The notes under the pieces were generated by a model, which was not told the DNA's origin, did no database searches, and worked only from the letters and a program-made list of their open reading frames with translations. Of a DNA stretch of 64,000 nt, positions 48,619-61,335 are shown in pieces. Positions within the stretch are counted from its first letter, which is position 1. The number at the start of each line of letters is the position of its first letter. The translations under genes and the position numbers were made by a program. The DNA comes from Polymyxa betae (lineage: Eukaryota > Endomyxa > Phytomyxea > Plasmodiophorida > Plasmodiophoridae). The stretch is taken from positions 1-64,000 of the forward strand of contig RBZT01000743.1 in the NCBI GenBank assembly GCA_003693705.1. Reading direction: 5' to 3'.

Positions 48619-50273
48619 ATGGACGCCGTTCGTGCCGTGCTAGTTCGACGCCTGCTCGGTCGCTGCAGCAATGCGGGTCCATGGCCTCGGGCCCAACGCC
48701 TGCTGTTTCATGGGTCGTCGCGGCTGAGCGGGCCTGCTCATCGCGACCATTACGAAGTCTTGGGTGTGCCTCGTGATGCCAGTCAATCCGACATCAAACG
48801 TGCCTATTATAAACTAGCGAAGAAATGGCATCCGGATTCGAATCCTGATTCTGGTGCAAAGGAGAAGTTCACTGCCATCAATAACTCGTACCAGGTTCTC
48901 AGCGACGAACAAAAGAGAGCGCAATATGACCAGTACGCCTTCATTGTTTCGAAACTTTTCCCTTCGGTAACAGAAAACTTATCATCTGGTTTCTTTCTGC
49001 AGATTTGGACATGCTGCCGAACAGATGGAACACGGTGCTGGCGCTGGACCGTCTTCTGCCAATGTAAAATGAATCCAAAATGATGCTTATCTATTCGTGC
49101 TGAAACGCTCTTCAGGTTCACGATATCTGGTCGCAATTTGAACACATCTTCGGCGGCGCAAGAGGCATGGGCGGATTTGGAGCGCGATCAGCTGCGTCCG
49201 AGTCGCGTCGCCCGGTCAAGGGCAGCAATGTTAATACAACACTCGATCTGTCATTCATGGAGGCGATTCAGGGTGTCGCCAAGGTTGATGACTGATCAAT
49301 ATCGGAATCCGCCCTCTAAATTTGCTGAAGGATATTCACGTTCGACGGCATGCAACATGTACGCCATGTGCCGGGTCTGGCATTCAACCGGGGACACAGC
49401 CGAGACGATGCCCTCAATGCAACGGAACTGGAGAGATGTCGATGGCACAAGGTCTTTCATTCTTGATTCTGCCATTGTCGGCACTTTTCAACGTTCTGCT
49501 TTGCTTAAATCTTATCGTTTCTGGTTTGAGCCTGCTTTGGGTTTCGTGAAATATTATGGCATCAATTGGCGTTTATCGACAGTTTCCTCATAGGGTTTAT
49601 GCATATGGTGATGCCCTGTGATCGATGTGGTGGCGTCGGCACTCGTGCTACACCCTGTAATTCATGTTCCGGTGTGGGATTAAAGCCAGAATCGGCCACA
49701 GTTCGAGTCACGATCCCGGCTGGTGTCACTAATGGTACTCAAGTTCGTGTGGTCGGTCAGGGTAAGATGTTCAGTCGCAATCAGCAACTGTTGCCAACCA
49801 TGCGCGCAGGTGATCAAGGCACAAATGGCGGCAGCCGAGGCAATCTGTTTGTGCATCTCAATGTTGCTGAGCACCCTGTTCTGCAACGGGATGGCGCTGA
49901 TATTCATGTTGGCGTTGATATCCCATTTACAACCGCCATTCTCGGTGGCACTGTAGAGATCCCTACGATTACTGGTATCTCACACATTGAAAGTTCGGTT
50001 TGTTATTGACAGTTTCATGTTTTAGGAACTGCAAATGTAAAGATTCCCAGTGGTACTCAGCCGAATTCGAAACTGGTTCTGAGAGGGAAAGGGGCGCCTG
50101 ATCTCAATCGAAGAGGCGAGCATGGAAACGAATATGTCCATTTGAACATCATGATGCCAGATATCAAGCAGATGACCGAGAAACAGAGGAGGTTGGTGGA
50201 AGACTTTGCTCGAGAGCAAACGCCACAACAATCCATTGTTCGCAAAATTAAGGATTTCTTAAAAGGCGTGTAG
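48619..50273 (+). CDS. mitochondrial DnaJ/Hsp40 type I (Mdj1/DNAJA3-like)
   Basis: This co-chaperone of the matrix Hsp70 has an Arg-rich presequence ([20 protein letters not shown]) and then a J domain beginning [20 protein letters not shown] with intact HPD ([10 protein letters not shown]). A Gly-rich linker ([15 protein letters not shown]) and a DnaJ-C start, [14 protein letters not shown], follow. All four zinc-finger repeats are present: [24 protein letters not shown] and CNSCSGVG. The C-terminal client-binding domain continues with [39 protein letters not shown] and [19 protein letters not shown]. Seven introns or so split the gene. It ends at a TAG at 50271–50273. It is complete compared with bacterial DnaJ and Mdj1. 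Confidence 0.92.
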
Positions 50274-51087
50274 AATGATGCTTTTTACGATGTTCCTACA
50301 GTATTGTAATGTCTAAAATATCTGTATATTGCTTTATTTTTATCATTTGTTTCAGAAACAATCCCCTTAGTTAAAGCGAAGCCAGAGAAGCTGTATGTAA
50401 ATGTTGGTTATTGCCGCTTGAATCGTGGGGTTTCGGCTATGCTGCTCGTATTTCACTGAACCAATTAATCTTGAAACACGAAAACCAACTTGCAATTCAC
50501 ACAACTGTGCGATCTGACATTAACCAAAAAGAGATGCTGAACGTACTCGGTGGTTCAAGGACGGTTCAGATTGTAGAATTCACCTCAATTTCCCTTTGGT
50601 TTTTTCAATGCTGGATAATCAAAAATCCATTTTTAGAAGCCTAAAACTCTCTTGGGCACTAGATCAAGTGCAATGATAAACAAGTCAAGAAATAGGCTAT
50701 TTCGGCCGGCGGTGATGGGTCTGCGATTTTTTCTTACACTGGTGGGCGAGACTATGGTGTATGGGCCCGCTGCGCGTTTTCTAAGTGACATTCGTGACAG
50801 AGACGAGCACCAATCTGATTGAGATTTGGCACACTCACGTCTTGTGGGCTGTTAGGGGAAGCGCCAATCGGCCGGACCCACACACCCCATCACCCCAAAT
50901 CGTCACTGCGACCTCTTTTAACGTTTCATTAAGAGGCCGTCATCCACTCCTTTCTGTGGTATCTCCTAGACATGGGCCTCAGGCTCCTCGAATGAGCTTT
51001 AGTCTATTAACTGATCATTGGAGTCAGTCGTATTGGAAACATTGGGCGGCGTCGCAGCCGGAAGCAATAGTGAATGAGCACGGCAGG
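50274..51087. other. intergenic stretch, no supported gene
   Basis: An 814-bp segment. A 77-codon frame (50411–50644, +) and the long upstream extension of the next gene's frame (from 50785) are open, but their composition is not convincing and the next protein's signal peptide argues for a later start. Confidence 0.35.
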
Positions 51088-52001
51088 ATGCAGTGGTGGC
51101 TTGTCGCCTTGCTCCTGTTGCCGGTCTGTGCCCTGGCATTGGATATTTCATATGGCAATGGGCAACCAGCTGAGTGCATGCGAAATCGATTGACGACCGG
51201 TTTGTTCCAATGCTCAGACCCGAGCAAGGGCGATCTCTTGCTTAACTGCCTAGGAGACCGAATTAAAACGATTGAGTTTTACGTGAAGAAGGGGGAACAA
51301 GGTTGTCAGTCTCAGTTTTTTCCTGGAATTTTTAACAAAAATTGTTGCTCAGTTGTTCCTAAATTCCATCATTTAAAGCCCAGCGACCCTCTTGTTTATA
51401 AATTCGTCAGAGATAGCACCACTTCAGTTGAAGACTGGGACGCCAGCGTTGCTATAAGTGATTGGATATTTATTCAGCAACATTCACTGAAGCAACCGCT
51501 CTCTGTTTCTGCAAATGGCTCAGAACTTCACATCTCTCATCATTCGGCAGAAGACGTTCTTGCCATCGAAGTTCGCGCATTTGATCCCGTCGGATTTTTG
51601 ATCCAGACCTGGACAAACAAATCTCAAGGTGATTGTAATGATGACTCTGCGTTTTGTTCTGAAAGCAATTCCGTTTTTTAGGTGATTTCCCATCTGGTAA
51701 CTGTTCTAAAGACCCACCCCTTTATACAGCTGTCTGACATTGTGGCTACAGGAAAGGAGATGTCGTTCTCGGAGGAGAGATCATTCTTTCACGGTTAGTG
51801 GCTTGATGAGATTGGATGGTGATACTAATTTCCCCCGAAGTTTTATCAAGAGGCGCTACTAGGCATCCTGCATGGGTCCTATTTGGGCTGCTATCCGTGA
51901 GTATCTTCTCATTGGTTGCCGTTGGCTCGCTCAGACGTTGCAAGCGGTTTAATCGTCACACTCTTTCGAGACTAGAATCAGTATCCAATACCATCATCTG
52001 A
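51088..52001 (+). CDS. type I membrane protein with Cys-containing lumenal domain
   Basis: The chosen Met opens a strong signal peptide (MQWWLVALLLLPVCALALDI). The frame is open upstream to 50785 but that region is not signal-like. The lumenal part has about ten Cys (ECMRNRLTTGLFQCSD, LLNCLGDRI, GCQSQF, NKNCCSVVPKF, GDCNDDSAFCSE) and an N-glycosylation-type NKS. After two introns, a final exon has one transmembrane helix (WVLFGLLSVSIFSLVAVG) and a basic tail, RRCKRFNRHTLSRL, ending at 52001. The penultimate exon frame is uncertain (ERRCRSR… or KGDVVLGGE…). The topology resembles a lumenal cargo receptor or surface protein. I recognise no family. Confidence 0.55.
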
Positions 52002-52684
52002 TTAGAGGGGTGTAAATATGTATATACTGTATCAATTGCTAATCTATTCCGTTAATTCATCATCAATATCTTTAATGTTTATTGTAATCAATACATTCAT
52101 CCACTCGTCTATTTATTATTAACGTTCTATTAGGAACAATTAGATAGCAACTCGTACGTGGTAATCATATGCCAATGTATTATCATAGCTATAGCTACAA
52201 AGATTCGTACAGGAATTTTTTGAAAGGGTCTGGCCAGAGAAACTGTCAAGCGGCGCGCTTAGGTTGTCGACTCAGACGACCCAATCCCTGTCCTATGTTC
52301 CACTTGAGAGTCGATTCCGATATCCTCAACTTTTATGTATCGTTGTTACACTCAAATCTACATCGAATGCTACGAGCTCCGAAGCCATGCAATACAAGAA
52401 GTGATCACAGAGTTAGAGGTTTGCAACGAAACTTGAATTTTGCGAGTATTATCTAAACTGCACATTTTTCGACATTTTTTTTCGCCTTTATTTCACTGCC
52501 TCATCCGATAATCCCGCTTTTATTTTCTTGCTGTTGTTGCTATCATCAATTTGCACGATGATGTTCCTCAAGCGTTATCGTACATATTGATTTATCTGTA
52601 TTGTCAAGCTGTGGGCAGAATACAGAAGTTGCGTTGTCTGTAAAGGCAACAGACGAAATCAGAGACGATCGACAGAATCTCCGG
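52002..52684. other. AT-rich intergenic stretch
   Basis: A 683-bp AT-rich segment with a 95-codon frame (52169–52456, +) of basic composition that I cannot support as a gene. I checked it for a tRNA because of a GC-rich patch near 52220–52280, but no cloverleaf with a T-loop was found. Confidence 0.35.
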
Positions 52685-55600
52685 ATGATGAAGATCGACA
52701 ATGTGGCAGTGGCAACCCTGCCGACTCAATATACATCGTTCCAGGATTTGGATTGTCCATTCAGGGTCTCTAACGTCAAGCGGCGCCCACGATCCACCCC
52801 AATCGTCATTGATAACGGCTCGTTTGAGCTTCGGGCTGGGTTTGCCGACTCTGATCTACCTTCAGGTTGTGCTTAGAAGAAACTTGATATCAGCAACGTC
52901 TTTTTTCAGCATTCGTTGAATACTGTTTGCAATTAGCTAATTTGCCTTTTGTTAGTCAAGTTCCAGAACCGAGTGTTTCCGTCGCGTTTCCGTTCCGACA
53001 AGGTTTCAAACCCTGATGGAAACTACGACCGTGTTGCCGACCAGATTTCGGCTGATGATTGGGCCAAAGATAAATATTTAAGGAGCGCTTTCGAATCGAA
53101 TCTTGTTTGCAATTTTTCATACATGGTATGGGCAATGTTTTGTCTGTTCCTTATCCTTGTTGAGCCTGTTATTATTTTTTTTTCATTAAATCCTCGTTCT
53201 CTTTTGACTTTCTGTTCATAGGAGACCGCGTTTGACTATACGTTCTCTAAATTGGCAGTTGGAGTTGATGCTTCAATGGATCACCCCATTATTATGACTG
53301 AACCTGTTTTTAATCCATCTTACTGCCGCTCGAACATGTATGAACTCTTGTTCGAGACTTATCAAGTCCCCAAAATCGGTAATCCGATCACTTTCAATGT
53401 TGATACTGCTTTGTGACCCTTTGCAGCATTCGGAATCGACTCTTTGTTTTCGTACTCGTACAATGCCGCTAATGCCTCGCAGCATCTGGATCCTAATATT
53501 GGCCTCGCGATTTCGTGCTCTCATGATGTTCGTGTTTGTTTTCATTCTGTTTCTGCTAACCGTGATGCTTTATTCTCTTACACACCTCTTTATGTGGAAA
53601 TGTTATTTACCATCTTTCTGCACATTTGTTGATCGCTATTTAATTTTCATATAGATCTCTCATATAATACCGATTTATGGTGGCCAGCCACTGCTCTCCA
53701 CAGCGTTTCGAATGCAATATGGGGGATTTCATCTCCTCGACAATCTGTATCGTTCTATCTGTCTTCAGGTTATCACTCTTTGCTCACTTGAATATCACAA
53801 ATAACTCTAGGCATAGCTGCCATTTGAAAGCCACGCTGCTGTGTTTGGTGCTCGCTGCCAAGAAATTTTGCAACGTTTTTGCTATATATCACTGGACTTC
53901 CAGAAAGAGCTCGATGTATGTGTGTGTATACTTGTTAGAATGCATTCCGTCAAATCCAACAACGTAGATGTATGTTGGGCGCGAAGAACCATCTGTCGTT
54001 CTTTCATTTCCACCTGATTTATCGCATTCACTACAAAAAGCGATATTGACTGAGGTCTGCATAATGTCATCTGTATCGTACTGAGGGCTAAACTTTCGAA
54101 GGAAGAGAAGCGACAACGCGACGTGCGCATTCAAGCGCAAACAGAAAAGTTGAAAGAACTGGCCCGCGAACGCAGAGAGGCCATGTTTCAGAACCAGCAG
54201 GAATCATTGGAGTACTATCGCAAACTAAAGCAAGAGAAACAAGCGAATCAAATTACTGAAGCTGCGTTTTTGGTAAACCACTGGTTTTATGATCGAATTT
54301 TTTGCTTGTGATTTGCCTTAGTCATTAGGTGCGACCTAAGTGTTAAAGTATTTATTATTGTTTTGATCTGTTTCTCTTTTCGAACATTCTACCTGACGTC
54401 TGTATTAGAAAGAGATCAAAGAAATCGGGTGCGATGACGAAGAGGATTTTGAGAAAATGCTGACATCGCTACAGAAGAAGGTCCTACCGCTTTGTTCAAA
54501 TTCGCTTCCGTATCTTAACCTCTTTATCAGGTGGAAAATCAGTTGTTGAAACGCGGTATTATAGAGACTACCGTTAAGGAAGAAAAGGTAATACTCGGAT
54601 TCATAAGTTGTTGTTTTGTATTGAGCAGATGTAGGGCGAAGATGATCTTTTGGATGTTCCTGATGAACAGCTGACCGAGGCATGTATATGAACGTCTTGG
54701 CTCATTGCCACTAATGTGCCCCTTAGGATCAAAAGAAGAGGAAACGGGCCCAGCGGATGCTAAAAGGCAGTGCAGAAGCTCGTCAGAAGAAGAAAGAGGA
54801 AAAAAAGAAACGCGAGGAGCAACAGGTTTTGATCTTGCTCTAAGCGGCTTCGCCTACCGGCATTGAAATTTGGTTCAGGCAAACGAACATGCAGTCCTGG
54901 CAGCCTCATATGCTGCAAACCCGACTGAGTTTGTATCAAACATTCGCGCTTCGATTGAAGCTGCCAAGAAAAGACGACATGAACGAGTTGCTGCTGGTCC
55001 TGCGACGACGTCTGCCACGGCATCTGGCCGTCGTACTGCTGCTGCCAACCGTCAACGTGCTGCTGTTATCACCGACATGGGTTTGTTCAAGTATTTTCTT
55101 GCATTAGCTTTGAATGCTGAATTCTTTCAGGAACTGGAACGATGGAAGGTTCCAATTTTGGTGCTGACGATCAAGATTGGGAAGTGTACAGAGCTGTTGC
55201 CAATCCCGAAAATGTTAGCTGTCGTGTTCGTTACAAAGGTTTTCATCAAATGCTGCTATAGACTGAGGATCCAGGACGGGAAAGTGAACGGGAAGATGCC
55301 GAAGAGATCAAACGTCTTGAGAGTATCCTGATGGAATTCGCCCCGGATCAGTACGATTCAGCTTAATCGTGATAATCAATTGATTTGATGACGATTTCAT
55401 TAGGGTAACTTCAGTGCAAGAGACTGCTGTATCGGTTCCTCGCGATTTACATCCAAAAATTAACCTCGGTGTGCACCGTATCAGGGCTCCTGAGATTCTA
55501 TTCCAGCCGTCAATAATCGGAATTGGTTCGTTCCATGCTATTTAAAATTTTGCCTCTCGCCGTTTGGTCTAGATGACTAGATGATCGCATCAAATTGTTT

Positions 55601-56055
55601 GTGACGTTTTTTTACAGATCAAGCTGGGATTGCCGAAGCAATCCAGATGGCTCTTCACCGCGTCGCTCCTGAGCAAGCTATTTTGATGTGCAAGAACACA
55701 TTCATCTGCGGTGGAACCACACTGATTCCTGGCTTCTCTGATCGTCTGCTTGCGGAAATGACTAGCTTTCGGGCGATAGGAGATGACATTCGGGTTGTTA
55801 GGGCGCTAGATCCGTCTCTAGATGCCTGGCGAGGTGCTGCGTCCTGGGGTCAAGCATCGCCTGTCTATGGTGAGGTTGTTTTGCATGTATTTGATGTTTC
55901 TGATGTGCTTCTCAGTATCGAGGTCTGAATACGAAGAATTTGGAGCTGATTATATTAAGGAGCATCGGTATGGGAATGTTTATGTCCCAACACGAAACCA
56001 GCCGGGCTCACCCAAACAGAAATTAACGCCCGTTGCTAAGCGCCAGCGACAGTAA
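52685..56055 (+). CDS. ARP5: actin-related protein 5
   Basis: ARP5 is a nuclear actin-fold subunit of INO80-type chromatin remodellers. The start at 52685 or 52688 gives MKIDNVAVATLPTQYTSFQD, and the first actin block follows: STPIVIDNGSFELRAGFADS. Later exons give FQNRVFPSRF, FDYTFSKLAVGVDASMDHPI, IMTEPVFNPSYCRSNMYELL, FSYSYNAANA and the phosphate-binding GLAISCSHDV. The long ARP5-specific insert is rich in Lys, Glu and Gln (RREAMFQNQQESLEYYRKLK, KKRKRAQRMLKGSAEARQKK). The fold resumes with VHRIRAPEILFQPSIIGIDQ, AGIAEAIQMAL, FICGGTTLIPGFSDRL and DPSLDAWRGAASWGQ, and the C-terminal EYEEFGADYIKEHRYG. About fifteen introns split it, more than any neighbour. The end is Pro/Lys-rich. Confidence 0.9.
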
Positions 56056-56403
56056 TGCGTCAAACTATTAATTATATATAAATATTTGACTTCAAACAAA
56101 CTGTACCCTGTTCAAATGATGCTTATGCGAGTCCAGACAAGCATTGGTCGGTTTCTGAAGCAAACTGTCATTATGGATGGAATTTCAACTCAAGGTTAAA
56201 GCAGGAAGCCACCCATAATTAAGACAGGAGCACTTTTTCCTGGATCCAAAACCTGATAACAAGTCTGTGTTGTAAAAGGGTTCACGCGACTACTTTAAAT
56301 CTTCCAAATCTCCAAAAATTCCGGAAATTTTCTGTCTCTCAGTTTGATGTACCTACCTATTCACTCTAAGAGTATAAACCTGAGTCGTGGGCTGAATGAT
56401 TAC
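56056..56403. other. intergenic stretch upstream of FHA–RING gene
   Basis: A 348-bp segment between two + strand genes. No feature seen; it holds the promoter of the next gene. Confidence 0.35.
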
Positions 56404-59400
56404 ATGAATGATATTCATAATCAAGATGGCCAGCCCGTGCGTTCTGGACGATCATGGGCGCTCATGCAGTCGGATACCGAACAGACTATACCTGTCCAGG
56501 GCCCGACCCTGACCATCGGTCGGTTCCCCGATAACGATCTCGTCTTGGAGACGCCATCGTCAAGGTCGTATCTATTCTGTTTATTTACCCTGCCTTATCA
56601 ATCACCATTTCGAGAACTGTTTCTACAATTTTACGCTTTTTCAATACATTTGCACTTGTTCCACTCCATAATAATCTAATTTTGCTCTTTGCGATTTTCT
56701 TCTCAGTAGTTAGATTTTTCGCTTTATCGGCTTTGCAAAGTGCCTCGGACCATATTATTTCATTATTATCTTTAAATATTGAATCTGTGTTGCTCAGTAA
56801 TTTTCATGCTGTCATTATCGAAGGCGATGATGGTATCTGGTACATTACAGATCGTCATTCTAGTAATGGGACTTTACTCAATACCATTCGTCTCAAATCT
56901 GGACATTGTCATCCACTGCATTACGGCGATCGCCTCAAATTCACCAAATCCTTCGAGTCGGCGCCCGTCTTCACCGTCGTACCCGCCCCGGACGACTCCA
57001 TCGCTCACGATCCACGTCCAGCACCCGTACTGACCCAATCCGTTGGCGCAAGCGATTCGGACGATGGCTCCGTTGATTTCGCAGCCGACGCCGATGGGCG
57101 TACTGGCCGCCCGGCTGCTGTCCCGGATTCCGACGAACACCCGCTGGATCTGCCCGCTGTTGTTGGTGGCGACCGCCGTACTGGACCCGATGGTGTCGTT
57201 ATTGAGGAACGCCTCACTCGATCTCCTGTCATTGCGGATAGCCACGCCGATCGTGGTGATGACGGCGCCAATCATAGCGCAGGTGAGGCGTCTGGTCACG
57301 TTGATCATGATGGCGACAGCCGCGATGTTGTAGATCTAACGGGGTCGCCCGAAAGAAAACGTCGTCGAGAAGACCCTCGACCGAATCTTGGCAAGGTTGA
57401 CGACTATCGCTGCGTGATCTGCGGCGAGCTGCCATTGGCGATGGCAGAAGAAGAATGCGATCTGGATCTGGTGCAAGTTGTGCCATGTCGACATCATTTT
57501 CATCGTGGATGTATCAATATATGGCTGGAGACGCGTGCTGCTCAACCGACCTGCCCGAGCTGTCGGACCCGCGTTGATCGTGTTGAAACGCTTCTTCTAA
57601 TCCATCAACATGCCTCGTTACTACGACAAGAACGTCAGTATGAGATCGAGTTACAGATCGGCGATTCATCTGCCAACGGTATCAGCGAATCGATTGAAGC
57701 TTATCTGGAGGCATTTCGCCGTTTTAAAGATAGCAGGTAATTTGCATTCTTTGAAACTGATTTCCTTCTGTATTGAAATCCTCGTGATGCTTCTCTGCAA
57801 ATTTTTCTCTGACAACTCTTAATTCTGTCATTTTAGATCGACTGCTGAAAGGTTCGATGCCAGAATGCTGGCCCATCTTAATACGGCCGGCACGACCGCA
57901 CTGGCCCGATTATCCGGGTTAGCGGCCACGCCGCAGCTCATGCTGCAGGCAATCGGCGACATTCTCGAGGGCGTATTCGATGGCGATGACGATCTCGCTT
58001 CGCTGTACGAGGTCGGTGCACTTCCGGCAGCCGTGCTCGCCCTGTTGGGCCAGCTCGGCGTTCTCTGGGTCCAGACCGCTCTGTCCTATGATACGCCGGT
58101 CGATCCGCAATCCTTTCAGCAACTCCTTCGGGATGTTTCATTGCCGCCATCATTACGAGATCTGATCAACGCCTCGTCACGGCCTTGGTCCGACTCGGAT
58201 CTCCAATCGTGTCTGCGGGGCGATACGACGCCGTCCGCCTCGATCCGCGAACCCGAACCGATCGCTCGGAAGCGGTTCGAGATCCTGCTGGACCAGAACC
58301 TGAAATCCGATGCTGCCAATTACGCTGCGAGTCAGGGCCTACACGCTGAATCATGCCTGATCTGGGCCCAGATGCGTCAGATCGATCTGTTGACAGACCC
58401 GGGCCGTATCACATCGTTATCATGGACGCATCGTGCACAGGTTATGGCGGCCCTCCAAGACGTCGTGGGTTCATCATCCGACGATTTCGTGTTTCGCTTC
58501 ACACGGACGGTTTTCGATACGGATCGGGTGCCGGCTGGGCCTGTACCACCGACCGATACTTCCCATGTCGTCGCGTTACTGGTTGCGTATCTGCGCTCTG
58601 CACCACGTCATGATCTGAAACATTCACTGGCGAATTGTTCGAAATTTCTATCTTGTATGATGAAGGTTGATATGATGTATGGAGTATTGGAACAGCTGGT
58701 CAGTATTAATCCAACAGCTGCTTCATTCCTCGCCTGTGATATCGCCTCACTATTAGCGCCGACGATTAAGTCTCGTTCTGATGATCGACTCGATCTGGCA
58801 TCTGTTTGCAATACCGATTCACAACACGATGGTTTATCTTTGGATCGTGTGCTGCAGCTAATAATCACGATTGTATCGAGCCACGGCGACCTGCAACGAC
58901 AACAATCTCTGGTTGATGTTCTCTGCAGGGTTCCACCTCGCCCATCGCTCATTCTATCGTTAACGAAGAGGTTCATGAAAGTTGGCGTTCGAGGTCATCC
59001 GCTCGCCTGGCAGCTACTTCGATCTGCGGATCTGTCGAGATTCACCTCCACCGAGATCACCCATATCTCCAATATCGCACAGCAGCTGGAAGCCGGAGGC
59101 GTCACCGCCCAGGATTCCGCCCCCGAATTCTATCTCGCGCTATTCAAGCGGCGCCCGTCGAGGGCGAATTTCAACCGGTTTAGCGACCAAGCCGTGGTGC
59201 GCGATGCGGTCGAATGGCTGCGAGCTATTCCGCCTTCGGATCACAGTTTGGAGTCGGTCTCAATTCTAATTGATAATGTCGGCGATGATCAACAAATCGC
59301 CGATATTGTCAAAGAATGCGTTCTGCATGAGACGTTTCCGTTCGTTCAAGATCCGAGATTTTACTGCCATCTGATTGCGAATTCGAACGTTCAGGCTTGG

Positions 59401-59784
59401 TTGATGAAGGTCCCATCGGCTGTCGGCACCAAAGTGATCACAATCTGCGGGCAGCTGATGGCGAGCAGCGTCCTGTTGGGAGACGGGAACGCCGGCTCAG
59501 GGCTGCCGAAACTGATCGATGATGCGCCCGAGGCTCTCTCGGCCCGGATCTATGAATGTGCTTGCCGAATGGCGTTAGAGCAATATCATGATGGGAAGAT
59601 CACATCCCGATCTAAACGCAACCTGATTCGCCCTTGGATTCATCGTCTGAGATCGCTCTGTCTGGTATCGGATAGCAAAGCTCGCTGGACGGGTTTCCAG
59701 AATACGTCGATGCGGACGTTGAAACCCACCGATCCGCTCTATCGCGAACTTCGATCCGCCGGCCTGTTTAATGCCATTGTCTAG
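56404..59784 (+). CDS. FHA–RING-H2 protein fused to a long helical C-terminal region
   Basis: The N-terminal part is an FHA phosphothreonine-binding domain: TLTIGRFPDNDLVLETPSS joins across an unusually long intron (about 240 nt, ending TTGCTCAG) to SNFHAVIIEGDDGIWYITDR and HSSNGTLLN, so the key Arg, Ser and Asn-Gly are present. A disordered acidic linker of about 150 residues follows. A RING-H2 finger comes next: CVICGELP, then VVPCRHHFHRGCINIWLE and PTCPSCR. An intron at about 57739 then joins in phase (KDSR to STAERFDARMLAHL) to a single 640-residue exon that is helical and rich in Leu, Ala and Ser. FHA plus RING suggests a CHFR/RNF8-like ubiquitin ligase in DNA-damage or mitotic control. 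The long C-terminal part is not part of those proteins. Either it is a real fusion or a second gene starting at Met 57865. The C-terminal family is unknown to me. Confidence 0.75.
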
Positions 59785-61335
59785 TTGCAAGCGTTGCATT
59801 AGCAGCTTTGGCTAAAGTTGCTCATTGAAATACGGGTGTCTTTCTGATGGTGCGGACGCCAGATTTGAGGTAGCAGCATCGAATGTTGATTCTATTCGCA
59901 AGCCATCCCATCCTACGGCTCATCAATTCATATTCTTTTTTGTCGCATAGTTTTCATCAATCTGCACTCAGTTTGCCAGATGTCCCATGATCAGTTGAAA
60001 TCGCAATCACTGATGCTATGTATGAAGAAGTTTGGCTAGGCGGATACACCTGCTGATGCATCGCAGAGGATGCTGCACAGACAAGCAAATCAAATTTTAT
60101 GTTGAATGGCAATTTAAATTGATAAACGTCAAGAACTTTCAGCGAAGGTTTTCTTCTGATATCAAGTCTGCTATGTTGAAGGATTTCAGTTTGCGAAGCG
60201 TCTTTTCTGTATCTGGGCGGTCTGTTTGGTGCCGGATTATTGCTCGATTATCTCTGCTCGGCAACATAACCACCTATGAATCGATAAGAATACGGCTTCT
60301 GTCTGGTCAAACCAATGATAAAAAAGAGAGACATCTCAATGCCAATGTCTGAGCTATAATCAGAAGAGGCTTGAAGTTCAAAACACAGAACCAACTTTCA
60401 TCGACAGGTAGGTTGGGGTCAGCGCCGAGATTCAGGTCCTTCTTTTTCACAACCAAAACCTCGAATGATGGCTTTAGCCACTAAATTACAATGTGTCCGG
60501 ACACAGGTTCAACATTAAAGGCAATGATATCCAGAGTGTATAACATTTGGCGGAAGCACATGTTGGGAACTTCCATCAAGGCATTTCACCTCGACTGTCC
60601 TAGTACCGACACGGCTGAAATAACAGATCAGAAATCTTCAAGCAGATTATGTCTCCTTCGGCGTCGTCCAACGCTGATCTGAGCGTTATTCTCCAAAATC
60701 ACAATTTACAAAATAAGAAAGATTACATGGCATACTTTTGGACAAAGGTGGATGACGTTTCGACGCTGTTAGCGGCCGTTAACGCTCGACACCGGACAAT
60801 ATGATAAATACTGCACCTGATAGAGTTGGGATGATCATCCACACCCTGAACTTACTGAAAAGTAAAATGGGATGAAGTTGTTGGCCTATTCGGAATCTTT
60901 CTGGTGAGTTTAGCAACGTGCTGGTGCCAGTCAGCTGACACCCTCGTCGATCACAGTATACTACTTGGGCAGATATATTCTCCCGATGTATTCCTTAATT
61001 CACCCGGACGGAGCCACTATAGCAAAGGGATAAACAAACACATGAGACATGTCGCATCAGCCTCGCCTTCGGTGGACGGCGATCACAAACCATTTACAGA
61101 GAGCAGCCGTAACCTTCAGCTGGCTACGTTGCCGATCGATTCAAAAAAATTCAGCGCGAGGCCAAAATTACAGTCAAATGGAACAAATATTCTATGATAC
61201 TTGGTGACGTTGGTTTGGTGCACACGGTAATCGAAGGATAACAATTCATAAGGCGAATCAAAACGGCAAAAAAATTGCAGCCAGAAAAGCAACCGCGCTC
61301 AACTAAGTCAATAAAACTATCGATACAACAAGCCG
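59785..61335. other. long intergenic stretch between convergent genes
   Basis: At 1.55 kb this is the longest stretch without a supported gene. Frames of 60–106 codons exist (60032–60352 and 60904–61197, both +) but no domain is clear and I could not join them by splicing. A short hydrophobic segment in one frame near 60215–60260 resembles the end of a TM2-type membrane hairpin but is too short to call. No repeat or RNA gene found. Confidence 0.4.

Noticed and set aside
50785-51087. Long N-terminal extension of the membrane protein at 51088
   Set aside because: A strong signal peptide starts at 51088 and would be buried by the extension.
52215-52320. Possible leucine-type tRNA in a GC-rich patch
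   Set aside because: No T-loop consensus, no closing acceptor stem and no consistent anticodon arm on either strand.
57005-57486. Several 85–144 codon minus-strand frames
   Set aside because: They lie opposite the FHA–RING linker and RING exon and have shadow-type composition without a domain.
60032-60360. Possible TM2-type membrane protein fragment
   Set aside because: Only a short hydrophobic stretch in one frame fits, the opposite strand is equally open, and no neighbouring exon could be joined.
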